DNA of 64,000 nucleotides from JAJRXC01 sp047639555 (GTDB lineage Bacteria; Actinomycetota; Acidimicrobiia; Acidimicrobiales; Aldehydirespiratoraceae), in contig JBLIOE010000017.1 in NCBI GenBank assembly GCA_047639555.1, forward strand, positions 1 to 64,000, in the 5' to 3' direction. Both the position numbers and the translations under genes were made by a program. Numbering within the stretch: the first letter of the stretch is position 1; every line of letters begins with the position of its first letter. Positions 42,227 through 51,288 of this stretch are shown here, piece after piece. The notes beneath the pieces are model-generated. The model was given only the letters and a program-made list of their open reading frames with translations. It was not told the DNA's origin and searched no databases.

Positions 42227-42816
42227 GCGAGAATGGCTGCATGACAGATATCGCCGCCGCTACCCACCTCACCGCCGACCAGCTGCTGGCGCTGGAGCCA
42301 GAGCTGCGGGCTTCGCCGGCTGAGGGAACGCTGGAGCTCATCGTGCAGCGCCCAGGCGTAGACGAACGGGTGGTGCTCGCCGAAGCGGAACTGAACTCCG
42401 AGGAGGGTCTGGCGGGGGACACCTGGAACCAGCGGGGCTCGAAGCGCACCGAAGACGGCACCTCCCACCCCGACATGCAACTCAACATCATGAACTCGCG
42501 CGTCCTCGCGGCCATCGCCGGATCGTCCGAGCGCATGTCGCTCGCTGGCGATCAGCTCATCGTTGATATGGACCTCAGTGACGCCAACCTGCCCGCGTGG
42601 ACCAAGCTAACGATCGGCGATGCCGTGATCGAGGTGACCGATCAGCCCCACACCGGTTGTGCGAAGTTCAGCGCCCGTTTCGGCACCGCGGCCCACCGGT
42701 TTGTGAACAGCGAAGTCGGCACCGAACTCCACCTGCGCGGCATCAACGCTCGCGTGGTCACCGCCGGCACAATCCGCCAGGGCGACACCATTCGTAAGGT
42801 CAGCTCGAACAGCTGA
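42223..42816 (+). CDS. MOSC domain protein
   Basis: The 197-residue MOSC protein shows LAGDTWNQRGSKR, QLNIMNSRVL, LAGDQLIVDMDL and the conserved cysteine in PHTGCAKFSARFG. It resembles stand-alone MOSC proteins of the YiiM type, which reduce N-hydroxylated substrates or bind sulfur. It is the second MOSC gene in the window and differs in sequence from the one at 34501. ATG 42223 overlaps the SDR stop; the 3' end overlaps the selO stop region by 17 bp. Confidence 0.88.
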   Translation: MSENGCMTDIAAATHLTADQLLALEPELRASPAEGTLELIVQRPGVDERVVLAEAELNSEEGLAGDTWNQRGSKRTEDGTSHPDMQLNIMNSRVLAAIAGSSERMSLAGDQLIVDMDLSDANLPAWTKLTIGDAVIEVTDQPHTGCAKFSARFGTAAHRFVNSEVGTELHLRGINARVVTAGTIRQGDTIRKVSSNS

Positions 42817-44377
42817 GCATGCTGCACCCGGCGCGGGTACGAGCCCAATCTGGTCGCTTTTCGGCGAAGCGTTCGTTGCCGGGCTGCTCGTCGTAGGGGT
42901 TACGAAGCACGTCGAGGAGTTCGGTGATCATCTTGTGATTTCCCGTCTCGGCTTCGTCGATAGCCAGCTGGGCGAGGTAGTTGCGCAGCACATATTTCGG
43001 GTTTATCTGGTTCATGGCTTCACGTCGGGCATCGTCGGATCGACCGTTGCGCGCGATCCGGGCCGAGTAGTCGCGGAGCCAGCCCACGGTTGCTTCGCGA
43101 TGGTCGCCGGCGAGTTGTTCGGGCACGTAGTACGCGTCGAGCAGTGGAGCGAGAAGGACGTCGGCGTCGTGATGTCCGGCGGGCACGTCGGCGAGTCCTC
43201 GGAAGAACAGCGTCATGTCGGTTTCGGCGACCGGGAGCAGCTCGGACAGGCGTTCGATGAGTGCACTGTCCGTCGCCGGGTCGAAGTCGTCGAGGCCAAG
43301 CTTTGCGGCCATCATCTCGGGCCAGCGCACGTTGAAGCGTTCGACGAATCCCTCGAGGCCCGCCTGCAGCGGTTCGGCGTCGTCGATGAGTGGATACAGC
43401 GAGTTTGCCAGCTGGGTGACGTTCCATTGTGAGATCGCCGGTTGGGCACCGAAGCGATAACGCTTCATCTGGTTGTCGGTCGTGTTTGGGGTCCAGCCCG
43501 GGTCGTAGTCTTCGAGCCAGCCGTAGGGGCCGTAGTCGATCGTGAGACCATGAATCGACATGTTGTCGGTGTTCATCACACCGTGCACGAAACCGACGCG
43601 CTGCCAGTGGATGGCCATGTCGACGGTTCGTCGGGCGATCTCCGCGAACCACTCGGCGTAGACCTCGGGCGACGGTTCGCCCAGTTCCGGGAAGTGGGTG
43701 CGGATCGTGTAGTCGGCGAGGCGGCGCAAGTTGTCGGTGTCTTGGCGCCAGGAGAAGAGCTCGAAGTTGCCGAACCGGATGAACGACGGGGCGACCCGAC
43801 AGACGACGGCGCCGGGCTCCAGCGCGGGACGGCCGTCGTAGAACATGTCGCGCATCACCTTGTCGCCGGTGAGCGTAAGGCTCAGTGCGCGCGTGGTGGG
43901 CACACCGAGGTGGTGCATTGCCTCGCTGCACAGAAACTCACGAACCGAGCTTCGGAGTACGGCCAAGCCATCGGCGGTACGGGAGTAGGGCGTTGGTCCG
44001 GCGCCCTTGAGCTGCAGGGTCTGGCGGCCGCCGCCAGAGGTGACAACTTCGCCGAGGGTGATGGCTCGACCGTCGCCGAGCTGGCCCGCGAAGTTGCCGA
44101 ACTGATGGCCGGCATAGGGCATGGCGTAGGTGTCCATACCCGGCAACACCTCGTTGCCGCTGAACACCCGGGTGAAGGCCTCGGACTCGACATCATCGAT
44201 ATCGAGGGACGCCGCAACCTCGGGCGAGTGGGCGATGAGCGACGGCGATTCCGTCGGGGTTGGCGCGACTCGCGAGAAGGCTGCTCCGGAGACTTGTCTC
44301 GGCCGATTCTCGGTGGACGGATCGGCGGGCAGTTCGTTGGTGAACGTGTTGTCGAACGTCAACTGGTCGAGCCTCAT
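42800..44377 (-). CDS. selO: Protein adenylyltransferase SelO (YdiU family)
   Basis: SelO is a pseudokinase-fold enzyme that transfers AMP to protein side chains during redox stress. The 525-residue protein shows YAGHQFGNFAGQLGDGRAI, QLKGAGPTPYSRTADG, VHGVMNTDNMSIHGLTIDYG and NPKYVLRNYLAQ. It ends GCSMLSCSS, the C-terminal redox motif in which eukaryotic SelO carries selenocysteine. Bacterial forms use cysteine, as here. It converges with the MOSC gene. Confidence 0.96.
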   Translation of the reverse strand: MRLDQLTFDNTFTNELPADPSTENRPRQVSGAAFSRVAPTPTESPSLIAHSPEVAASLDIDDVESEAFTRVFSGNEVLPGMDTYAMPYAGHQFGNFAGQLGDGRAITLGEVVTSGGGRQTLQLKGAGPTPYSRTADGLAVLRSSVREFLCSEAMHHLGVPTTRALSLTLTGDKVMRDMFYDGRPALEPGAVVCRVAPSFIRFGNFELFSWRQDTDNLRRLADYTIRTHFPELGEPSPEVYAEWFAEIARRTVDMAIHWQRVGFVHGVMNTDNMSIHGLTIDYGPYGWLEDYDPGWTPNTTDNQMKRYRFGAQPAISQWNVTQLANSLYPLIDDAEPLQAGLEGFVERFNVRWPEMMAAKLGLDDFDPATDSALIERLSELLPVAETDMTLFFRGLADVPAGHHDADVLLAPLLDAYYVPEQLAGDHREATVGWLRDYSARIARNGRSDDARREAMNQINPKYVLRNYLAQLAIDEAETGNHKMITELLDVLRNPYDEQPGNERFAEKRPDWARTRAGCSMLSCSS

Positions 44378-44464
44378 AACGGCCAGCCTACGGAGTCGTT
44401 ACCTCGAGGGTTGAGCCTGGTGCCAGGCTAGGCCCAGAGCGTGGGTCCGTGAGAGGCTCGCGTC

Positions 44465-45244
44465 ATGCCAAGAATGAACCTTGAAGGAAGCTCCTCGATC
44501 GTCACCGGTGGCGCGTCAGGAATCGGCGAGGCCAGCGCCCGCCAGCTCGCCGAAGCCGGATCGCGTGTTGTTATCGCCGACCTAAACGAAGAGAAGGGCC
44601 AAGCCGTTGCCTCCGAACTCGGCGGTCTTTTCGTGAAGTGTGATGTGAGCAACACCGACGACGCTGATGCCGCCGTTGCCGCCGCTTCTGAGATGGGCCC
44701 ACTGCGGGCGCTCGTGAACTCGGCCGGTCTTGGCTACGCCGGGCGGACGATCGATCGCAACAACGTGCCCCTCGATCTCGACAAGTTCAGCTTCGTCATC
44801 AAGGTCAACCTCATTGGTTCGTTCAACATGCTGAGCCGTTCGGCCGCCGCTATGGCACAGACCGAGCCGCTCGACGACGACGGCGCCCGCGGGGCAATTG
44901 TCAACATGGCGTCCGCTGCTGCCTTCGACGGGCAGATCGGTCAGTGCGCCTACTCGGCGTCGAAGGGCGGAGTTGTCGGCATGACGTTGCCGATCGCTCG
45001 CGACCTGAGCGCCGTTGGCGTGCGAGTCAACACCATCGCCCCCGGCCTCATCGACACGCCGATCTATGGCGAAGGCGAAGGCTCCGAGGCGTTCAAGGCC
45101 CACCTCGGCTCTTCGGTGCTGTTCCCGAAGCGTCTCGGCACGGGCGAAGAACTCGCTTTCTGTGTCATGGAGTGCATCACCAATCCGTACCTGAATGGCG
45201 AAACTATCCGTCTCGACGGCGGCATTCGTATGCCGCCGAAGTAG
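44465..45244 (+). CDS. SDR, 3-hydroxyacyl-CoA dehydrogenase type II-like
   Basis: The 259-residue SDR has VTGGASGIGEASA, NSAGLGYAGRTI, ASAAAFDGQIGQCAYSASKGG with the catalytic Tyr and Lys, and APGLIDTPIYG. The pattern matches HSD10/17-beta-HSD10-like 3-hydroxyacyl-CoA dehydrogenases. With the crotonase 9 bp downstream it would perform successive steps of acyl-CoA oxidation. It diverges from selO. Confidence 0.93.
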   Translation: MPRMNLEGSSSIVTGGASGIGEASARQLAEAGSRVVIADLNEEKGQAVASELGGLFVKCDVSNTDDADAAVAAASEMGPLRALVNSAGLGYAGRTIDRNNVPLDLDKFSFVIKVNLIGSFNMLSRSAAAMAQTEPLDDDGARGAIVNMASAAAFDGQIGQCAYSASKGGVVGMTLPIARDLSAVGVRVNTIAPGLIDTPIYGEGEGSEAFKAHLGSSVLFPKRLGTGEELAFCVMECITNPYLNGETIRLDGGIRMPPK

Positions 45245-45253
45245 GAGCATCCA

Positions 45254-46021
45254 ATGACTGAGCAAGCAATGACTGACACAATTCTCACCGAACGCCGCGA
45301 CCGGGTTCTCATCATCACGATGAACCGCCCCGAGGCGAAGAACGCGATCAACGGCGACCTCGCTACGGGCCTGTGGGCCGCGATCGAAGAACTGAATACC
45401 GACCCGAGTCTCACGGCGGGCGTGCTCACCGGCGCGGGCGGCGCATTCTGCTCGGGTATGGACCTGAAGGCGTTCGCCAAGGGCGAAGACATCGGGCCGA
45501 TCACCGAGTTCTTCCAGGCCGGAGCCGAGAAGCCGCTCATCGCCGCGATCGAAGGCTTCGCACTGGCGGGTGGACTCGAGATTGCGCTGTCGTGTGATCT
45601 GTTGGTCGCCGCCAAGGGCGCTCGCCTCGGAATCCCCGAGGTGAAGGTTGGCCTGTTCGCTGCCGGCGCAGGCTTGATGCGTCTTCCGAGCCGGGTCGGC
45701 TACGGCAAGGCAATGGAGATGGCCGTGACCGGCGATCCCATCAGTGCCGAAGATGGCCATGCGTATGGTTTGATCTCGCGTCTGGCGGATCCGGGCACTG
45801 CGGTCGACGTGGCCATCGAGTTGGCCGAGCGCATCGCGAAGAACGCACCGCTTGGGGTTGCCGCGTCGAAGCAGATTATCCGAGCGACCCAAGGGGCGAC
45901 GGAGGAAGAGCTGTTTGCGTTTCAGAGCAGCATGTACGGCAAGGTGTTCGGGTCGAACGACGCCAAAGAAGGCCCGGCCGCGTTCGCGCAGAAGCGTGAC
46001 CCGGAGTGGACGGGTACCTGA
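45254..46021 (+). CDS. Enoyl-CoA hydratase family protein
   Basis: The 255-residue crotonase has MNRPEAKNAIN, GAFCSGMDLKAF, IEGFALAGGLEIALSCDLLVA and IPEVKVGLFAAGAGLMRLP with a single catalytic Glu. AGGAGCATCC precedes ATG 45254. It forms a pair with the HSD10-like SDR. The same gene pair is common in actinobacterial lipid catabolism islands, though the substrate is unknown. Confidence 0.92.
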   Translation: MTEQAMTDTILTERRDRVLIITMNRPEAKNAINGDLATGLWAAIEELNTDPSLTAGVLTGAGGAFCSGMDLKAFAKGEDIGPITEFFQAGAEKPLIAAIEGFALAGGLEIALSCDLLVAAKGARLGIPEVKVGLFAAGAGLMRLPSRVGYGKAMEMAVTGDPISAEDGHAYGLISRLADPGTAVDVAIELAERIAKNAPLGVAASKQIIRATQGATEEELFAFQSSMYGKVFGSNDAKEGPAAFAQKRDPEWTGT

Positions 46022-46030
46022 AGGAGCGGT

Positions 46031-46885
46031 CTAGTTGAGGGAGAGGCGCGGGTTACGCGGGCGGCCTTTGCCGCCGTAGCTCTCTCGGTACGAACCCGGC
46101 TCGTCGTTGGCGCCGCCGATGCCGTTGTAAGTCTTGTAGCCGAGCAGGTCTTGGAGCTTCTCAGGGAACTCCCGCACCTCTTCGAGGGGAATCGACCGGA
46201 ACCAGTTGGTGTACGGCCGCACCCAGCCGGCGTGGTACGAGACCTGCATTCCAAGGCGCCATTCGTCGGACGGATTGTCGGCCGCGCCATGGAACAGTGC
46301 GTGATCGAATACGAGCACAGTGCCGGGCTCCATCTCGGGCTGAATGATCTGGGCGAGCTGTTCGGGGGTTTGGCTGAAGAGCAGGTCGAGCGGTTCGGTC
46401 TGGCTGCCGGGAAGCACGCGGGTGCCGCCGGTCTTGGGCCCGAACGGGGTGACGACCCACATGGCGGTGCAGCCAATCGGTGACGCGTGCGGTCGCGGTA
46501 CGGGCACGAGCGCGTCGTCGGGATGGAGCGGCTGAATGTTGCCGCTCTTCGGTTTCAGGTCGATGCCGGAGAAGGTGGAGAGCAAGAAGTCGGCTCCGAG
46601 CGCGCCCTCGACAACCTCGGTGACTCGAGGGTCGATGGGGACATCCCAGAACATCGAGTCGATCCGCAGGAGTCCGGCCGTGCGGAAGAACGAGCTGTCT
46701 TCTTCGGTCTCGTCTGGTTCGAGTGGACGAAGCGTGGACGATTCGATTTCGCGAATTCGGTCTCGGTAGGCGGCCGCTTGATCAGCGTCGAACACGTCCG
46801 GCAGGATCGTGTAGCCGTTGGTGCGGATTTCATCGACGTGCGCCTCGGCGACGGGATCAAGAGCCGTATTGGTTGTATCGAGCAT
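46031..46885 (-). CDS. Phytanoyl-CoA dioxygenase (PhyH) family protein
   Basis: The 284-residue protein is a non-haem Fe(II)/2-oxoglutarate oxygenase. The metal His/Asp pair is in PLHPDDALVP, the distal His in DHALFHGAADN, and the 2-oxoglutarate Arg probably in WRLGMQVSYHAG. TGGTRVLPGSQTEP is typical of PhyH. The substrate cannot be told; phytanoyl-CoA is not implied. It converges on the crotonase gene. Confidence 0.92.
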   Translation of the reverse strand: MLDTTNTALDPVAEAHVDEIRTNGYTILPDVFDADQAAAYRDRIREIESSTLRPLEPDETEEDSSFFRTAGLLRIDSMFWDVPIDPRVTEVVEGALGADFLLSTFSGIDLKPKSGNIQPLHPDDALVPVPRPHASPIGCTAMWVVTPFGPKTGGTRVLPGSQTEPLDLLFSQTPEQLAQIIQPEMEPGTVLVFDHALFHGAADNPSDEWRLGMQVSYHAGWVRPYTNWFRSIPLEEVREFPEKLQDLLGYKTYNGIGGANDEPGSYRESYGGKGRPRNPRLSLN

Positions 46886-46914
46886 GAGGAGGTCCTCTCT
46901 TTGTGTGGGTAGAG

Positions 46915-48291
46915 CTAACCAGTTTCTGACGGTGCCGTCACGCTGATGTAGGGCAGAAGCTCTCGCAGACCACCCTCTACGCCAACGGCCGGGTCGAACA
47001 CGCCGAGGCCCATGCCGTCGTTGGCATCGAGTTTGCCGGGCGAGATGCTGTTGAACGGCTGGCCCGGCAGTTCGAACGAACCAAGGTCGTAGGCGGCCGC
47101 TTCAAAGGTGGTGGGATCGAGCCCCGCCCCGGCGCCTTCAGCGATCGCGCTGAACATCTGAAGGAGGCGACAGGCCGGCAGGAGCACGCTGGCCCACTGG
47201 GGTTCGCCCGGAACTACCTGGTTACTCGGAATGACGATGATCTCCGGATTCGCGGAAGCGAAGACTTCGAGGCAGTCCTGGGTGGAGTCCATGGCCCATG
47301 CGTCGTCGGAGCTGAGCAGGGTCGGGCCGTAGGCGCCCTCGTAGACCTCGGGTGAGCGTTCGTCGAACCCGCCGATCCCCGCCAGGAAACTTCCGGAGTC
47401 GACGGTCACGATGCGTCCGTCGAAGCCTGCTTCACGAACAAGTGGAAGCCCCAGCGCAATCGAGGACTGCACGATGAGCAGGGTGTCGATGTCTTCGGTG
47501 TGGAGCTTCTCGGTGAACAGGGCGATCTGCGATTCCAGAGCGAGTTCGTCGCCGCCCGACGCAGTGGTGGTGAATTCGAGGTCGAGCGTGAGCCCGAGAT
47601 CGGCCAGCGTGGGCAGCACAATGTCGACCGTGAGCCCGGTGTGTTCGCGTCCGTCATCGAGCAGACCGAGCCGACCGTCGAGGAGGCCTTCGCGCTCGTA
47701 CAGTTCGAGCAGCGCGGCGTAGCGCCGATCTTGTGACCACTCGGTGGTGATCCAGGGCGCTTTTGCTCGTTCGAGAAGTTCCGGGCGATGGGTGCCGCCG
47801 ACAACAATCGTCTCCTGGCTTTCGATGAAGCAGGGAATTCCTTCGATGGCTGGGCCGGCCAGGCTCCCGACGACGGCGAAGACCTCATGGTCTTGGGTGA
47901 GCCGAAGGCACATCTCCTCCATGGAGGTGGACAGCACCGGGTTGTACTGATCGAACACCATCTCAATTTGGCGGCCGCCGACCCCACCCGACGAGTTGAT
48001 GTCGTCGATGACGGTCTGCCACACCAGTGGGATGTCGCCATAGTTGATGTCGACCAGACCCATCTCTCGGAGCTCTTCGAGGTCTGACCACACAACACCA
48101 ATCGTGATCGTGTCGGCGGTGACGCCGCGATACGAATCGGGCAACGGAGCCGAAGTGTCGGGTGTGGCGTCGGTTGCCGAGGTGGTGGTGGAACTCGCGA
48201 CGTCAGCTGTGGGCGTCGAATCCGACGTGGCGCATGCCGCGGTGAGGGAGGCGACTGCCAACAACACCGGGACCCAACGGAGGCGCCTCAT
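46915..48291 (-). CDS. Extracellular substrate-binding lipoprotein (Leu/Ile/Val-type)
   Basis: The 458-residue protein has a lipoprotein signal (MRRLRWVPVLLAVASLTAAC) followed by a Ser/Thr-rich linker and a Peripla_BP_6-type domain: TIGVVWSDLEEL, INSSGGVGGRQIEMVFDQYNP and VVGSLAGPAIEGI. It would bind a small metabolite for an ABC importer, but no permease or ATPase gene lies nearby. It could instead be a sensor. It diverges from the next lipoprotein gene. Confidence 0.9.
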   Translation of the reverse strand: MRRLRWVPVLLAVASLTAACATSDSTPTADVASSTTTSATDATPDTSAPLPDSYRGVTADTITIGVVWSDLEELREMGLVDINYGDIPLVWQTVIDDINSSGGVGGRQIEMVFDQYNPVLSTSMEEMCLRLTQDHEVFAVVGSLAGPAIEGIPCFIESQETIVVGGTHRPELLERAKAPWITTEWSQDRRYAALLELYEREGLLDGRLGLLDDGREHTGLTVDIVLPTLADLGLTLDLEFTTTASGGDELALESQIALFTEKLHTEDIDTLLIVQSSIALGLPLVREAGFDGRIVTVDSGSFLAGIGGFDERSPEVYEGAYGPTLLSSDDAWAMDSTQDCLEVFASANPEIIVIPSNQVVPGEPQWASVLLPACRLLQMFSAIAEGAGAGLDPTTFEAAAYDLGSFELPGQPFNSISPGKLDANDGMGLGVFDPAVGVEGGLRELLPYISVTAPSETG

Positions 48292-48343
48292 GCAACGAGC
48301 ATGACTCGGATCTGCCACCAGTGAAAGCGCGACGGGAACTAGC

Positions 48344-49315
48344 GTGACTTCTATGCAGGCGGCAACAACCCATCCGATCTCACGATTTCGACAGGCGAGG
48401 CGAGGTGGGTGGCTGCCCGCGGCAGTCGTGATCGCGCTATTGGCGGCAGCCTGTAGCGACGACGGTGGCGGGGCTGCAGACACAACAACAACGTCGACTT
48501 CCACAACGTTGGCGTCCACCACAAGCTCGACGACCACCTCGTCCTTCCCCTCCACCACCACGTCCGCCAGCAGCACGACCTCCACAACCACGACGGCGCC
48601 CCAGCCGGTCGCCGACACCGTCTTTGCCGTCATCGACGGCATGGTGGCGGGCGAGTGGGACGGCACCGCCTGGGTCAACACAAAGGGAGACGGTCCGCTG
48701 CCGGAAATCGAAGGCGCCGCGCTCCGAACCGTCGACGGTTCGCCGGCGGAAGTAGCGGCTGCTCCGGTGCAGGTCTGCTTCCCAGAATCTGGTCAGAGCT
48801 TGATCGACATTGACGAGACCCCCGGCCTCCGGGTCAGCGGCAGTCATGTGCTCCAGCCTCGCGATGTCGAGGAGATCGGTGCGGCAGCCGAACACACTGA
48901 AGCGGTGCGAGCGGTGCTCGATTCTCGGGGCGTAGCCGCCGATGTTCCGGTCGTCATCTCCCGTGTCCTCCGGTTCGACGTCGAGGGCGATGGCGTCGAT
49001 GAGGTGCTTATCGAAGCGAACAATGTGCCTGAGTTCGTCTACGAGACGAGCACCGGTCACTACTCGGTGCTTATTCTCCGTCGTGTGCTCGACGATGAGG
49101 TTGTCGAGAACTTCACGCTCCACGCCGACGTCGCCGACACCGAGACGGGCGGCATCTATATGTTGCGCTTCGATCTCGTCGACCCGGCCGACGTGAACGG
49201 CGACAACGTCTTCGAGCTCGCCGCGGCGTGGTCGTACTACGAAGGTGGCGGCGTGAGCCTCTTCAGCCTCGACCAAGTACCGGAGGAGTTGCTCCTCGCG
49301 GGCTGTGGGCTCTAG
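48344..49315 (+). CDS. Secreted lipoprotein with Thr/Ser-rich linker
   Basis: The 323-residue protein has an N-terminal signal with lipobox LLAAAC, then about 50 residues almost entirely Thr and Ser, a typical cell-wall-spanning linker. The beta-rich C-terminal domain has calcium-binding-like repeats (FDVEGDGVDEVLIEA and DVNGDNVFELAA), reminiscent of VCBS/FG-GAP motifs. The function is unknown. GTG 48344 or ATG 48353 is the start. It diverges from the binding lipoprotein. Confidence 0.82.
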   Translation: MTSMQAATTHPISRFRQARRGGWLPAAVVIALLAAACSDDGGGAADTTTTSTSTTLASTTSSTTTSSFPSTTTSASSTTSTTTTAPQPVADTVFAVIDGMVAGEWDGTAWVNTKGDGPLPEIEGAALRTVDGSPAEVAAAPVQVCFPESGQSLIDIDETPGLRVSGSHVLQPRDVEEIGAAAEHTEAVRAVLDSRGVAADVPVVISRVLRFDVEGDGVDEVLIEANNVPEFVYETSTGHYSVLILRRVLDDEVVENFTLHADVADTETGGIYMLRFDLVDPADVNGDNVFELAAAWSYYEGGGVSLFSLDQVPEELLLAGCGL

Positions 49316-49322
49316 CGCCGCA

Positions 49323-50366
49323 CTAGAGCGTCGACGGTCGAAGTTCGGCTCCCAAGAGTCGCATAATCGTGGGCGCCCAGAACGTGGCGTGCGGTCGCAC
49401 CTGGCGGATCGAGTCGGCGAGACCAGACACTGCCGCGTGTCCTCCGGCTACAACGGCCACTTGCCGGTCGCAGCGGGGGCTGCCGTGGGAGCCGTGCAGT
49501 TCGTCGAGCCAGGGCCCGAAGACGACGCCGGGTTCACCCCACACGAGGGTGTTGCGATCATCGATCTCGGTGGCGCCCTCAATATCGGGCAGCGCCAGAA
49601 GTGTTGCCAACGGAGGACCGTCCATCACCAGAGCGGCGGTGCCTTCACATTCGACCATGCCGGGAAGTCCATCGGCTTCGAGCATTGCTTGGACATCGAC
49701 CCCATGGCGAGTGACGAGTTCTTGATCGTGGTCGCTGACAACGATGACGATCGTGTCGTCCCATCGATCTTGTAATCGTTCGATCAGCTCGCCGAGCGCG
49801 GCATCGGTGGCCTTCGCCGACTTCGCCAAGCCCTCGCTGCCGGGGCCGTGGAGGTGGGCGGCGGTGTCGGGTTCGTTGAAGTGGACTACCGCAAGATCGG
49901 CGGAGAGTGCGTCGACCTCGTCGAGGGCATCGAGCACCGCCTGGTTGGCGGCGTAGCGAAACTCGTCGAGCTCGACATCGGGCCGCCTGCCGCCTGGTGG
50001 CCAGTGCTGATCGGCTTCGAACCCACCCATGACCCCAACGAGGTGGTGGTCGCCGACAACGATCGACGATCGCAACCCAGCGCGACGAGCGGCGGTGAAG
50101 ATGGTGTCGCCCTTCGGGCCGACTTCCGACGAGCGGACCCACGCAGTTCCGTCCCACACCCGATTCACGAGAATGCCGTGTTCGGCCGGAACCGCGCCGG
50201 TCACAAACGATGCGTGGTTGGGATAGGTGGCGGTGCTGAGCACAGCCTGGCCGCCCGCGGGGTTACTCCCGCCCTGGTCGGCGAGTCGCGCCAAGTGGGG
50301 TGTGTGCTCGGCCCCAACGAGGTCGAGGGGGAGCGCGTCGATGACGACGAAGACGACGCGGGTCAT
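49323..50366 (-). CDS. Alkaline phosphatase-superfamily phosphodiesterase
   Basis: The 347-residue protein belongs to the type I phosphodiesterase/nucleotide pyrophosphatase family. It has the metal aspartate FVVIDALPLD, the nucleophile threonine in STATYPNHASFVTG, HFNEPDTAAHLHGP and VVSDHDQE, the usual metal ligands. It is probably cytoplasmic, as no signal peptide is seen. The substrate is unknown. The ATG overlaps the LLM oxidoreductase stop by 4 bp. Confidence 0.9.
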   Translation of the reverse strand: MTRVVFVVIDALPLDLVGAEHTPHLARLADQGGSNPAGGQAVLSTATYPNHASFVTGAVPAEHGILVNRVWDGTAWVRSSEVGPKGDTIFTAARRAGLRSSIVVGDHHLVGVMGGFEADQHWPPGGRRPDVELDEFRYAANQAVLDALDEVDALSADLAVVHFNEPDTAAHLHGPGSEGLAKSAKATDAALGELIERLQDRWDDTIVIVVSDHDQELVTRHGVDVQAMLEADGLPGMVECEGTAALVMDGPPLATLLALPDIEGATEIDDRNTLVWGEPGVVFGPWLDELHGSHGSPRCDRQVAVVAGGHAAVSGLADSIRQVRPHATFWAPTIMRLLGAELRPSTL

Positions 50367-51241
50367 ATCGTTCGCATTGGTGCAATCACTTGCTCGGCGA
50401 ATCGCTCGATCGGTTCGGTGTCGGACGGGTTGCCGAAGTCGAGCACGAAGTGACTGACTCCGACGGCCACCTGCTTCTGGAGGAGCTCGACCCACTGGGC
50501 CGAGTCTTCATCGGTTTCGGGAAGCGGCCGCTCGTTGGTGGTGGCGATCACGATCGACTCAGGGTCTCGGCCAGCTGCCTCCGCGGCGCGGTGGACGATG
50601 CCCTTCTTGCGATTCCAGTCGTCCTTGTTGCCGGCGAAGCCGTGCCAGATATCAGCCTGGCGACCGGCCAGGGGAAGGCCGATCTGTTCGCCGTTAGCGC
50701 CGATGCAGATTGGCGGCACGACGTCAGGCCGCGGGGGAGCAGAGGCACCGTCTATTTGGTAATGGACGCCCTGATAACTGGGCTCGTCCTCGGTCCACAT
50801 GAGGCGACAGATCTCGATCACTTCTTCGAGCTGAGCAAACCGCACGGCGGGTCGGGGAAAGTCGTAGCCGTACGCCTCGTACTCGTCGCCGCGCCAACCG
50901 GCGCCGATCCCGAGCGTGAAGCGCCCACCGCTGAAGACCTGGAGCGTGGCGGCCATCTTGGCGGTGAGCGCCGGCGGTCGATAGCCGTGCCCGAGCACGT
51001 GGTGGCACAACTCGACATTGTCGAACTTCGCCGCGATCCAGGTGAGCGTGGTCCACGCCTCGACGAACGGATCCGTCTTCTTGTCGAACCCGTAGAAGTG
51101 GTCGGCAATCCACACCGAATCGAAGTACTGCGTGGCCGTCGGAAGGATGTCACGACACTGATCGACCACGATCGGTCGATGGTCGCTCCACTGATTACCG
51201 ATACACGGCGAGAGCCATCCGAATTTGAGGGGATGTGTCAT
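50363..51241 (-). CDS. LLM-class F420-dependent oxidoreductase
   Basis: The 292-residue protein is a luciferase-like monooxygenase-fold flavin/F420 enzyme: FDSVWIADHFYG, HHVLGHGYRPPALTAKMAATL, GGRFTLGIGAGWRGDEYEAYG and PICIGANGEQ are conserved. F420 dependence is inferred from the actinobacterial context and family. ATG 51241 is favoured over TTG 51247. It is co-translated with the phosphodiesterase. Confidence 0.9.
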   Translation of the reverse strand: MTHPLKFGWLSPCIGNQWSDHRPIVVDQCRDILPTATQYFDSVWIADHFYGFDKKTDPFVEAWTTLTWIAAKFDNVELCHHVLGHGYRPPALTAKMAATLQVFSGGRFTLGIGAGWRGDEYEAYGYDFPRPAVRFAQLEEVIEICRLMWTEDEPSYQGVHYQIDGASAPPRPDVVPPICIGANGEQIGLPLAGRQADIWHGFAGNKDDWNRKKGIVHRAAEAAGRDPESIVIATTNERPLPETDEDSAQWVELLQKQVAVGVSHFVLDFGNPSDTEPIERFAEQVIAPMRTI

Positions 51242-51288
51242 CCCCAATGTTTAGTCGGTGATGTTTAGAAGGCAAGGCCGAGTCGGGA

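Noticed and set aside
43442..44431. Long plus-strand ORF (329 codons) opposite selO
   Set aside because: Codon positions mirror the conserved selO gene, which is recognisable along its whole length; it is a high-GC shadow frame.
48481..48600. Possible tandem repeat or CRISPR-like array in the Thr/Ser linker of the lipoprotein
   Set aside because: The repetition is of ACC/ACG/TCC codons for a Thr/Ser linker; there are no constant repeats with unique spacers.
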